Of a stretch of 7,339 nucleotides of DNA, positions 1-5,995 are shown one piece after another. The notes under the pieces were generated by a model. The model was not told where the DNA came from, ran no database searches, and saw only the letters and a list, made by a program, of their open reading frames with translations. Source of the stretch: Anaerolineaceae bacterium (lineage in GTDB: Bacteria > Chloroflexota > Anaerolineae > Anaerolineales > Anaerolineaceae); contig WOZB01000117.1 of assembly GCA_011620445.1 (NCBI GenBank), forward strand, positions 1-7,339, read 5' to 3'. Within the stretch, counting starts at the first letter, position 1, and the number at the start of each line of letters is the position of its first letter. The position numbers and the translations under genes are program-made.

Positions 1-816
1 ACCGGCAATGTTGTGCACTTTACTGATTACATAGGGGGTGGATATATCGATATCACATCTGCATCGGTTACGGTAAACGGGCAGACAGTTTCTTTACACA
101 ACCCATCGGCGTATAGCGGTAACTATAACTGTGCGCCAGCTACGAATACCCCCACGGATCCACCGACCAATACCCCCACGGATACGCCGACCAATGCCCC
201 GACTAATACACCGACCAGTACCCCCACGCATACCCCCACGAATACCCCGACCAATACTCCCACGGATACTCCGACCAATACTCCAACTAGCACCCCCACA
301 GACACTCCTACTTCAACCGCGACCTCAACTGCAACCCAGGTAGTTGATGAGACTCCGGTTCTGCAACCGACTTTGCCTCCGACAGCGACGACTGTTCCAA
401 CTGCTACATCTACAACGGTTCCGACCGCAACCTCAGCTCCCACGGAGACCCCGGTTCTTCAGCCCACGGTGCCTCCAACAGCTACATCAACCATCGCCCC
501 CACTGCAACCACTGCTCCTACGGCAACGTCTCCCATTATCGAAACCCCGGTTTTGCAGCCTACAGTAGTTCCTACCAATACGTTAGCTCCTACTAACACC
601 TTGGTTCCTACCAATACGGTTGTTCCTACCAATACGCTGGTTCCAACCCGAACTAATGCTCCGAGCCTGACCGCGACTACTGGACCTACATCTGTGCCGC
701 AGAAAGCCCCTGTTACTGGTGGCCCATCCAGCCCAGCATTATTGCAAGCAGGCGCTCTGATTATGGCCCTCATTTCCATCGGATCATTCGTCTTATTACA
801 GAAGAAAGTTGACTAA
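1..816 (+). CDS. Thr/Pro-rich cell-surface protein with C-terminal sorting signal (5' end missing)
   Basis: The reading frame is open from base 1, so the gene begins outside the window; a GTG at 13 is in frame but need not be the start. The visible 271 residues have four parts. Residues 1-45 look like the last strands of a beta-rich exported domain, with one Cys at 44. Residues 48-111 are Thr-Pro repeats, and residues 117-235 are Pro/Thr/Val-rich repeats. The end has sorting-signal layout: APVTGG at 236-241, a hydrophobic stretch at about 246-266, then KK and two last residues. The Thr/Pro stalk probably spans the envelope and may be O-glycosylated (inference). The downstream gene, one base away, encodes a sortase-like enzyme, which supports covalent surface anchoring. 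The ligand or role of the missing N-terminal part cannot be told from this fragment. Confidence 0.85.
   Translation, partial: TGNVVHFTDYIGGGYIDITSASVTVNGQTVSLHNPSAYSGNYNCAPATNTPTDPPTNTPTDTPTNAPTNTPTSTPTHTPTNTPTNTPTDTPTNTPTSTPTDTPTSTATSTATQVVDETPVLQPTLPPTATTVPTATSTTVPTATSAPTETPVLQPTVPPTATSTIAPTATTAPTATSPIIETPVLQPTVVPTNTLAPTNTLVPTNTVVPTNTLVPTRTNAPSLTATTGPTSVPQKAPVTGGPSSPALLQAGALIMALISIGSFVLLQKKVD
142..333 (+). repeat. 12-bp tandem repeat encoding Thr-(Asn/Asp/Ser)-Thr-Pro
   Basis: Sixteen consecutive 12-bp units follow the pattern ACN-RAY-ACN-CCN. The first fourteen (142-309) encode close variants of T-N-T-P, T-D-T-P or T-S-T-P, and the last two (310-333) drift to T-S-T-A. Third-position differences between units show that the array is old or selected at protein level rather than a fresh slippage product. 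Because the unit is a multiple of three, unit gain or loss would change stalk length without a frameshift. Confidence 0.9.
349..564 (+). repeat. 96-bp (32-residue) tandem repeat beginning ETPVLQPT
   Basis: The octapeptide ETPVLQPT starts at 349, 445 and 541, exactly 96 bp apart each time. Units one (349-444) and two (445-540) are full 32-residue copies: ETPVLQPT, then Pro-Pro-Thr-Ala-Thr and Pro-Thr-Ala-Thr blocks. The third copy keeps the opening 8 residues and then changes into a different 6-residue repeat. Codons differ between copies, for example GAG against GAA and CTG against CTT or TTG. Confidence 0.85.
571..660 (+). repeat. 18-bp tandem repeat encoding Pro-Thr-Asn-Thr-hydrophobic-(Val/Ala)
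   Basis: Five 18-bp units start at 571, 589, 607, 625 and 643. The first four encode [18 protein letters not shown] and PTNTLV, and the fifth is the degenerate PTRTNA. The array lies between the third ETPVLQPT block and the sorting signal, so it forms the membrane-proximal part of the stalk. Confidence 0.85.
706..813 (+). other. Candidate C-terminal sorting signal (APVTGG, hydrophobic helix, KK)
   Basis: Codons 236-241 read A-P-V-T-G-G. A hydrophobic stretch of about 20 residues and a short tail with two lysines (268-269) follow, and the protein ends at residue 271. This is the three-part layout of sortase substrates, with Ala in place of Leu in the LPxTG pentapeptide. In known sortases cleavage falls between Thr and Gly, which here would be T239 and G240; that is inference. 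A plain C-terminal membrane anchor is the alternative, but the adjacent sortase-like gene makes the sorting signal more likely. Confidence 0.7.
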
Positions 817-817
817 A

Positions 818-1699
818 ATGGGACGAAAACTGCTGAGAGTACTTAGCATCAGCACTGGTGTTGCGGCAATTATCCTGGGGCTCTTAGTGTTCCAACACTA
901 TCAGCCTCAGGTGGCCGCGTCCATACCCATTGAGCAGCGTCCCAGTGATCCGTTTTTCACCACTGCGGTCTCCGAACCCAAGCCTGTCCTTACAGCCAAT
1001 GTGGCACCGACAGCTGGACCTACCGGTAATGCCGTAAAGAAGAACTTGCTCCTTAGGCCTTTGCCCACCCCCGCTCCTACAATCCCATGGATGGAATTTA
1101 ACAAGATCAGTATTTTGGATCAACCAACGGTGATGACTATACAGCCCGCTTGTGGGGATAAGGCATTTTCCTCCCCAGAGTTCAAAGTGCTGCCCTGGAC
1201 CCCAGACATTTTTGACAAAGGCGAATTTGATATCAGCAAGGGCACCGCTGTCGCCTGGGAACACCTGGGCTACACAGGCTTATGGATTCACTCTGGCATG
1301 GATTGGGCAGGCAATCCGTTGGCTGCTGCCCCTCTACAGAATTACCTCGAGAAAATTGATACCTGGCGCAAACGTAGCCCGGAGGAATTTAACCAGAAAG
1401 CGGCTGATTGTCTGATTGGCGGAAAAGTGAGTCTCCAACTGGGTGATCAACTCTTGGAAGGCAAGGTAACGTCTATCGTTCGGATTCAAGCCCCCGATGT
1501 GGAAACTGTTTCCACGCACGTCATGGATCTGGTGCCTTACCTGGCCAAAACTTACCCAGAAAGCGGCTTTGATAAAATTAAAGCGCCAGAATTGTTGCTC
1601 TACTTCTGTGGGCGGTTGCTTGCAGGCGAAACACCGGACTATAGCATTCCTGACTATTCCCGCACCCGCATTATTGTGGCCATCGATTTCGGCTCTTAA
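818..1699 (+). CDS. Sortase-like transpeptidase, membrane-anchored
   Basis: This 293-residue protein probably cleaves a sorting signal and joins the substrate to an envelope acceptor, acting on the outer face of the membrane. The N-terminus has a signal anchor (about residues 5-25, after MGRK). A Pro/Thr/Ala-rich linker follows to about residue 90, then a predicted beta-barrel domain. Candidate catalytic residues in sortase order are His158 in WIHSG, Cys264 in LLYFCG, and Arg282 or Arg284 in SRTRIIVAIDF. The segment after His, which leads into GGKVSLQLGDQ (about 201-211), resembles the usual stretch before the GD turn. The two Thr of the canonical TLxTC are replaced by Leu and Phe, so it is a divergent member; the class is not assigned. 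ATG 818 is preferred over TTG 809 because it sits one base after the upstream stop, although the ribosome site is weak. The gene is probably co-transcribed with its likely substrate. Confidence 0.72.
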   Translation: MGRKLLRVLSISTGVAAIILGLLVFQHYQPQVAASIPIEQRPSDPFFTTAVSEPKPVLTANVAPTAGPTGNAVKKNLLLRPLPTPAPTIPWMEFNKISILDQPTVMTIQPACGDKAFSSPEFKVLPWTPDIFDKGEFDISKGTAVAWEHLGYTGLWIHSGMDWAGNPLAAAPLQNYLEKIDTWRKRSPEEFNQKAADCLIGGKVSLQLGDQLLEGKVTSIVRIQAPDVETVSTHVMDLVPYLAKTYPESGFDKIKAPELLLYFCGRLLAGETPDYSIPDYSRTRIIVAIDFGS

Positions 1700-1827
1700 G
1701 AGTTAGATAGCTTTTCTATAAGTGCGTCGAGGAATTAATATTTTGTCCTTTTGACAATAATTTAGATTCTAAGAAAAACCAATCCAGGAAAAAAGTACTG
1801 CCACTAAATCCGGACGTGTAGGGCGGA
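1700..1827 (+). other. Intergenic region with a weak hairpin, no clear terminator
   Basis: This A/T-rich stretch separates the sortase gene from the punA promoter. A hairpin can form from TTGTC (1743-1747) and GACAA (1753-1757) with a 5-base loop, extendable with a one-base bulge. No T-run follows it, so it is not a convincing intrinsic terminator. A ten-base palindrome (1693-1702) overlaps the sortase stop codon. No open frame with coding character was seen. Confidence 0.4.
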
Positions 1828-1844
1828 TGATATAATCAGCCCTA
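1819..1844. repeat. Inverted repeat framing the punA -10 box, possible operator
   Basis: TAGGGC at 1819-1824 is matched by its reverse complement GCCCTA at 1839-1844, with 14 bases between that contain the whole extended -10 element. A dimeric repressor bound here would block promoter opening. Six-base arms can occur by chance, so the operator reading is tentative. Confidence 0.35.
1828..1836 (+). promoter_or_regulatory. Extended -10 promoter for punA
   Basis: The bases TG-A-TATAAT match the extended -10 consensus perfectly. No good -35 hexamer lies 16-18 bases upstream, which is common for extended -10 promoters. Transcription would start near 1842-1844 and leave a leader of about 17-19 bases containing the ribosome binding site. 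It is the best housekeeping-type promoter in the window and marks a new transcription unit after the sortase gene. Confidence 0.65.
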
Positions 1845-1850
1845 TCTTTC

Positions 1851-1856
1851 GGAGGT
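1851..1856 (+). promoter_or_regulatory. Strong ribosome binding site for punA
   Basis: GGAGGT lies four bases before ATG 1861 and is the strongest Shine-Dalgarno match in the window. It fixes the punA start. Confidence 0.85.
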
Positions 1857-1860
1857 AGAA

Positions 1861-2697
1861 ATGGCCGACTTTATTGGCTATACAGAAATCAACGCTGCCA
1901 GTGATTACATCAAGGCGCGCATTCAAGAATTACCGGAAATTGGCATTATCCTTGGTTCTGGCTTGGGAGGACTTGCCAATTCTATCGAAAATCCTGTAGT
2001 CATCTCCACCAAAGAAGTTCCTGCATGGCCAATTTCCACGGTGCCGGGGCATGAAGGCAAGTTGGTCTTTGGCAACCTGGACGAAAAGAGAGTGATGGCG
2101 CTGCAAGGACGCGTGCACTATTACGAGGGACACCCGATTTCCAAAATTGGTCTGCCTATTCGAGTCATGCAGCGCTTAGGTATAAAAATATTGATATTGA
2201 CCAATGCAGCAGGTGGGCTTAACCCCGAATTCCACGCGGGAGACGTGATGGTCATGCGCGACCACATTGCTTTTATGCAGTTTGGTGGAGAAAACCCACT
2301 GCGCGGCCCGAACCTGGACGAGTTTGGACCGCGTTTTCCGGATATGAGCCAGGTTTACGACCTGGAACTGGCAGATCTGGCAGTAGCCGCCGCAAAGCAG
2401 GCTGGCATTACCGTCAGAGAGGGTGTGTATGTCTGGTTGGCAGGTCCTTCCTTTGAATCGCCCGCAGAATGCCGCTTTTTGAGAGCTGCCGGGGCAGACT
2501 CGGTGGGCATGTCCACCGTCCCGGAGGCCATCGTAGCCAAACATGGCGGCATGCGCATCCTGGGCCTATCTGGAATTACCAACAAAATTGACATCAGCGG
2601 TAAAAACGCGGCCACACATGAAGAAGTGCTGGAAGCCGGTATAAGCCTGGCCCCGAAAATGACAAAAATTATTCACGGAGTGCTCAAGGCTATCTAA
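1861..2697 (+). CDS. punA: Purine nucleoside phosphorylase, trimeric type
   Basis: This cytoplasmic enzyme of purine salvage splits inosine, guanosine and their deoxy forms with phosphate into free base and (deoxy)ribose 1-phosphate. At 278 residues it has the usual family length. Motifs appear in order: GSGLGGL at 32-38 with the phosphate-binding Ser33, GHEG at 63-66 (His64), QGRVHYYEGH at 82-91 (Arg84), NAAGGLN at 115-121, GDVMVMRDH, AGPSFES at 194-200 with purine-binding Glu199, VGMSTVPE at 215-222 with Met217/Ser218, and ITNK with Asn241. Asn241 aligns with human PNP Asn243; methylthioadenosine phosphorylases usually carry Asp there, so 6-oxopurine nucleosides are the expected substrates. 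It has its own promoter and a strong ribosome site. It heads a run of four closely spaced genes whose other members have no evident link to purine salvage. Confidence 0.97.
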   Translation: MADFIGYTEINAASDYIKARIQELPEIGIILGSGLGGLANSIENPVVISTKEVPAWPISTVPGHEGKLVFGNLDEKRVMALQGRVHYYEGHPISKIGLPIRVMQRLGIKILILTNAAGGLNPEFHAGDVMVMRDHIAFMQFGGENPLRGPNLDEFGPRFPDMSQVYDLELADLAVAAAKQAGITVREGVYVWLAGPSFESPAECRFLRAAGADSVGMSTVPEAIVAKHGGMRILGLSGITNKIDISGKNAATHEEVLEAGISLAPKMTKIIHGVLKAI

Positions 2698-2722
2698 GCC
2701 CTGAACACTGATTATTGACTTC

Positions 2723-3418
2723 ATGACAGCTGTTATTCGCTTTCTCGCGCAACTTGAGATTCCCATCTACATTCTCTTGGGGGTCGTAGCCGTCATTTAT
2801 TTGCGTCGGCTGATGATCTCTCTCGAAGAACGACGGATGTCTGTATTCGGTCTTGAAAAGGATGCTGCCCAAACAAAAATCACCAAGGCCACCACAATTT
2901 TGATCCTGATAGGTTTGCTTACTATGGCAGAATTTGTCATTGCCACTTTTCTGTCAGAAAAACTGAGCCAGGAAGTGGCCTTTGGCGCGCCAACAGTTGC
3001 GGTCACCCGCACAGCAACTTTGACGGCAACCCCAGGGGAAGCGCCCGAGGATGCAACAGAAACTCCAACCCCTTATCCCCAGGCTAATCTGGAAGGCATT
3101 GATAGCAATTGTGTTCAAGGAATTCTGGAAATCTCGGAACCGAAACACATGGCCACTGTCTCGGGAGTGGTGGAAATTATTGGGTCGGTGAATACACCCG
3201 CCTTCGGCTCGTATGAATATGAATTTTCATTGGTCGGCAGACCCAATTGGCAGACCGTAGCAGCGGGCAGTGAGGTGAGAGTGAATAAAAGCCTCGGATT
3301 CTGGTACACGAACACTCTCGAGCCCGGCAACTACATGCTGCGCCTGAATGCACTGGATAATCAAGGCAAGCCGCAGTATGCTTGTGTGATTATCGTGAAA
3401 GTAGAAAGTGTGGAGTAA
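2723..3418 (+). CDS. Two-TM membrane protein with exported Ig-like domain
   Basis: Function is unknown. The 231 residues show a first TM helix at about 11-27 and a basic loop (28-55, with RR at 28-29 and 37-38). A second TM helix follows at about 57-77. By the positive-inside rule the loop is cytoplasmic and the C-terminal two thirds lie outside. A Thr/Pro/Ala-rich linker (91-121) leads to a predicted beta-sandwich at about 127-229. The segments SEPKHMATVSGVVEIIGSV and LEPGNYMLRLNALDNQGKP resemble Ig-like or fibronectin-like repeats seen at the C-termini of exported Chloroflexota proteins. Cys130 and Cys211 lie on the first and last strands and could pair. No Shine-Dalgarno is seen before ATG 2723, but the start is needed to keep TM1. 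It follows punA by 25 bp and precedes the acetyltransferase by 2 bp. It could be an envelope sensor or scaffold. Confidence 0.8.
   Translation: MTAVIRFLAQLEIPIYILLGVVAVIYLRRLMISLEERRMSVFGLEKDAAQTKITKATTILILIGLLTMAEFVIATFLSEKLSQEVAFGAPTVAVTRTATLTATPGEAPEDATETPTPYPQANLEGIDSNCVQGILEISEPKHMATVSGVVEIIGSVNTPAFGSYEYEFSLVGRPNWQTVAAGSEVRVNKSLGFWYTNTLEPGNYMLRLNALDNQGKPQYACVIIVKVESVE
3412..3415 (+). promoter_or_regulatory. Ribosome binding site deciding the acetyltransferase start
   Basis: GGAG overlaps the last two sense codons of the upstream gene and lies five bases before ATG 3421. It favours that start over the in-frame ATG at 3382, which would overlap the upstream gene by 37 bases. Confidence 0.6.
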
Positions 3419-3420
3419 AC

Positions 3421-3960
3421 ATGGCTAAGATGCAGATTACCAGGGGGCATACTGATGACTGGCCTTCCCTCTTCAGCATGGATGCCAGTTCCAACAGTGA
3501 ATACTCATACAAAGTGGAAATCTCTCGTGAAAACGATAGGTATGGCATTGATTTGTCAAGGTTCAGATTACCACGCACGATTGGGTTAAGCTATCCCAAA
3601 GACAAAGCCACTTTGCTCAATCAGCTTTCGATAGTGGAAGTGGTTTTAATTGGGAAGATTCAAAACGAAGCGATTGCCTTTACATGCCTGGATGGCAAAG
3701 TTTTTCCGGATACAGTCCAAGTAACCGATCTGGTTGTTATGGAGAGTGCCAGGCTAAATGGCATTGCGACGATTTTACTGGTGGCCGCGGAGAAATGGGC
3801 CACTGAGAGGAAATTGCATCGCCTCTTTATGGCGATTCCCTTGCGCAATGACCCGATGATTTCACTTGCCAGAAAGCTGGGCTACAGTTTCTGCGGTTTT
3901 ATGTCTTCATATTTTCAAACCAGTGAAGACGCCCTTTTTTATGAAAAACGGATCGGTTAA
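3421..3960 (+). CDS. GNAT-family N-acetyltransferase
   Basis: This 179-residue cytoplasmic protein probably transfers an acetyl group from acetyl-CoA to an unknown amine. The GNAT core is in the second half. A beta strand TDLVVMES (102-109) is followed by the CoA pyrophosphate loop R111-L-N-G114-I-A116, fitting R/Q-x-x-G-x-G/A, and then the helix ATILLVAAEKWATERK. A second strand (LHRLFMAIP) and the usual N-D-P-M-I-S-L-A-R-K-L-G-Y segment (143-155) complete motif B. The first 60 residues are not recognisable and may form the substrate side. The start is set by the GGAG at 3412 and the 2-bp gap to the upstream stop, which suggests translational coupling. No substrate can be named. A protein amine on a neighbour or a small molecule are both possible. 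Confidence 0.85.
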   Translation: MAKMQITRGHTDDWPSLFSMDASSNSEYSYKVEISRENDRYGIDLSRFRLPRTIGLSYPKDKATLLNQLSIVEVVLIGKIQNEAIAFTCLDGKVFPDTVQVTDLVVMESARLNGIATILLVAAEKWATERKLHRLFMAIPLRNDPMISLARKLGYSFCGFMSSYFQTSEDALFYEKRIG

Positions 3961-3968
3961 CGCCTGAT

Positions 3969-5921
3969 ATGCTACCTGCCTTGATTAACGTCAGTAATGT
4001 CCTTGAGGTCCTCTACCAAATCTTGACGGCTGGGGTATCTATCACCGCTATAGCCCTCCTCATGTACGCGACCAATTTCAACTTTCGGGATCGGATAGTT
4101 CTAACTTTTGGCTTAATCCTGATCTGCGTGGTTTTGATTTACTCAGGCGAAACCTTAGCCGCTGTGGCCAATGACCCAGATACGATTACTTTATTTTTGC
4201 AAATCAAATGGACCGGCTTAGTGCTTTTGCCTGCTGCTTATCTGCATTTTTCCGGTGAACTGCTCACCCTGACTGGCCGGCCCAGCCGGGGACGCAGACG
4301 GAGGATGGAAATCCTGATTTATGGGGTCTCAATAATCGGCGTTGTGCTGGTCTGGGCTGGCATTATTGTTGGCCGTTTGGCCCCAACCAGGCAGCCGATG
4401 GCTTATTTGGTGCGCAACGATGTCACTTTTGGGTTTGGTCTTTACTATCTATTAGTAATGGCTATGGCCTCCTACAACCTGGTACGCGCGTATCTTCGGG
4501 GCAAAACTGCTTCCACCAAGCGGCGCTTACTTTACCTTTTGGCTGGAGCAGCTGCGCCGGCACTCAGTGCCATCATCTTCATGTTCCACGGCAACCTCTT
4601 CTTTGCTCAATATCCGGATATTTTCTGGGTGGTTTCCAGTTTAGGGGCAGGTTTAACTGTTCTGTTTATCATCCTCATGGCATACGTGGTCTCGTTTTTC
4701 GGGGTCACCTGGACCGACCGGATTATCCGAAACCGTTTATTCCGCTGGTTGCTTCGTGGACCTTTTGTAGCTGCCATCACGCTTGGCTTGACCACAATTG
4801 TACGAAGAATAGGTGCGGAACTTGGCGATCCTTATATTGCTTACGTACCATTGGTTATGGTGGGCTCGATCATCGTGCTCGAGTTCCTCATTAATGTTTT
4901 TTCGCCAAAGGTTGAACAATGGCTCTTCAAGGATGGCGAACAGGAAGATTTGAAGGTTATCCAGACCCTCAACGAGCGTATGCTGACCATGACGGATCTG
5001 CAGCAATTCCTCGAAACCGTGGCGGCTTCAGTTTGCGACCGATTACAAGTTTCTCATTGCACAGTCGCTATCCTGGAAGCGGGAAAAGTGAAGCAGGTGA
5101 TTGTCACTGGTGAGAGACGCACCAGGGGAAACATCAGAATCGACCAAAGTGTTGTGGATCTGGTGCAGGAAAACCTCAATACCTCGGAAGGTTTCATCGA
5201 GGCAGAAGGTGTGGGCTACCTGCCTTTGGTGGTGACAAACGGCATCGGAATTGACCTCGGCAAGGAAACCCTGGTTGGTATTTTGGCGGCCCCGTTATCG
5301 AGTGGTGCGGTTATTGATGACGACCAGCTGGAAGCTATCAGCCTCCTGGCAGAACGCGCTGCATTGGCAATCAGGGACCGGCAGTTGCAGGGACAGATTT
5401 TGAAATCGATCACATCACTTCAGGAAGAAGTTGACATTATTCAAGAAATGCGGGCAACGGCCAGCTTTGAGCCGGAGATAAAGCTTGAAGTTCAAAATCG
5501 AGTAGTTCAGCCTGATTTTGCCACTTGGGTGAGGGATGGATTGACCCATTATTGGGGCGGACCCAAGCTGACAAACAGTCCCTTGCTGGAGCTGAAGATT
5601 GTTCAGAAATCCGGATTGAATCAAGATGGAAACCGCACGAACGGCTTGCGGAGCGTCCTGAAAGAGGCCATTGAAAGCACAAAACCTCAGGGTGAGCGAA
5701 AATTCACGAGCGACTGGCTGCTATATAACTTGCTGGACATGAAGTATATCCAAGGCAGGAAAGTTCGGGAAATTGCCCACAAATTGGCGATTTCCGAGGC
5801 CGACCTCTACCGCAAACAGCGGGTGGCGATTGATGCTGTCGCGTTGAATATTCTGGAAATGGAAAACAATACGGGTAGCCCAGGCCAGCCTGAATTAGAT
5901 ACTTCAGGACCCACCCATTAG
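3969..5921 (+). CDS. Polytopic membrane protein with GAF domain and C-terminal HTH-like domain
   Basis: This 650-residue protein is probably a membrane-bound sensor. The N-terminal 310 residues hold about nine hydrophobic helices (roughly 15-34, 43-60, 76-95, 113-136, 153-173, 186-206, 217-242, 263-280, 291-310). The first seven resemble the 7TM sensor region found before some histidine kinases. A GAF domain follows (about 337-475; it starts LQQFLETVAASVCDRLQ and ends near ERAALAIRDRQLQ), then a short coiled coil (470-495). The C-terminal domain (about 511-632) ends in a helix-turn-helix-like segment near 597-622, KVREIAHKLAISEADLYRK. No HisKA, H-box, ATPase, GGDEF or phosphatase domain is present. 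The layout suggests ligand sensing passed directly to a DNA- or protein-binding domain, which is inference. It starts 8 bp after the acetyltransferase stop, with no clear ribosome site, so it probably shares that transcript. Confidence 0.8.
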   Translation: MLPALINVSNVLEVLYQILTAGVSITAIALLMYATNFNFRDRIVLTFGLILICVVLIYSGETLAAVANDPDTITLFLQIKWTGLVLLPAAYLHFSGELLTLTGRPSRGRRRRMEILIYGVSIIGVVLVWAGIIVGRLAPTRQPMAYLVRNDVTFGFGLYYLLVMAMASYNLVRAYLRGKTASTKRRLLYLLAGAAAPALSAIIFMFHGNLFFAQYPDIFWVVSSLGAGLTVLFIILMAYVVSFFGVTWTDRIIRNRLFRWLLRGPFVAAITLGLTTIVRRIGAELGDPYIAYVPLVMVGSIIVLEFLINVFSPKVEQWLFKDGEQEDLKVIQTLNERMLTMTDLQQFLETVAASVCDRLQVSHCTVAILEAGKVKQVIVTGERRTRGNIRIDQSVVDLVQENLNTSEGFIEAEGVGYLPLVVTNGIGIDLGKETLVGILAAPLSSGAVIDDDQLEAISLLAERAALAIRDRQLQGQILKSITSLQEEVDIIQEMRATASFEPEIKLEVQNRVVQPDFATWVRDGLTHYWGGPKLTNSPLLELKIVQKSGLNQDGNRTNGLRSVLKEAIESTKPQGERKFTSDWLLYNLLDMKYIQGRKVREIAHKLAISEADLYRKQRVAIDAVALNILEMENNTGSPGQPELDTSGPTH

Positions 5922-5966
5922 TCTATCCTGGCGTCAATTTGGCATGGAAACTGCATGTATTTCCTT

Positions 5967-5982
5967 GAATATTGCCATATTC
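5967..5982. repeat. Perfect inverted repeat upstream of ftsK
   Basis: GAATAT and ATATTC flank a 4-base TGCC spacer, four bases before the ftsK ribosome site. It may be an operator or a small leader hairpin. It is A/T-rich and has no T-run, so it is not a terminator. No clear promoter hexamers were found in the 74-bp gap. Confidence 0.4.
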
Positions 5983-5986
5983 TGAC

Positions 5987-5992
5987 GGAGAG
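5987..5992 (+). promoter_or_regulatory. Ribosome binding site of ftsK
   Basis: GGAGAG lies three bases before ATG 5996. No other start with a comparable site is nearby, so it supports this start. Confidence 0.6.
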
Positions 5993-5995
5993 ACC

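Noticed and set aside
123..779. Two long antisense open frames rich in Val and Gly opposite the stalk gene
   Set aside because: They are the reverse reading of the Thr/Pro repeats, have repetitive composition without a fold, and lack ribosome sites.
1693..1702. Ten-base palindrome CTCTTAAGAG over the sortase stop codon
   Set aside because: It has no loop for an RNA hairpin, stands alone, and could easily arise by chance.
1751..1756. Perfect TTGACA hexamer as a -35 box
   Set aside because: No -10-like hexamer lies 15-19 bases downstream, and the TATAAT at 1831 is 74 bases away, far too distant to pair with it.
1733..1763. Hairpin around TTGTC/GACAA as the terminator of the sortase transcript
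   Set aside because: The stem is short and A/T-rich, needs a bulge to extend, and is not followed by a T-run.
3382..3420. Earlier ATG start for the acetyltransferase
   Set aside because: It would overlap the upstream gene and add 13 residues unlike the GNAT N-terminus, while ATG 3421 has a well-spaced GGAG.
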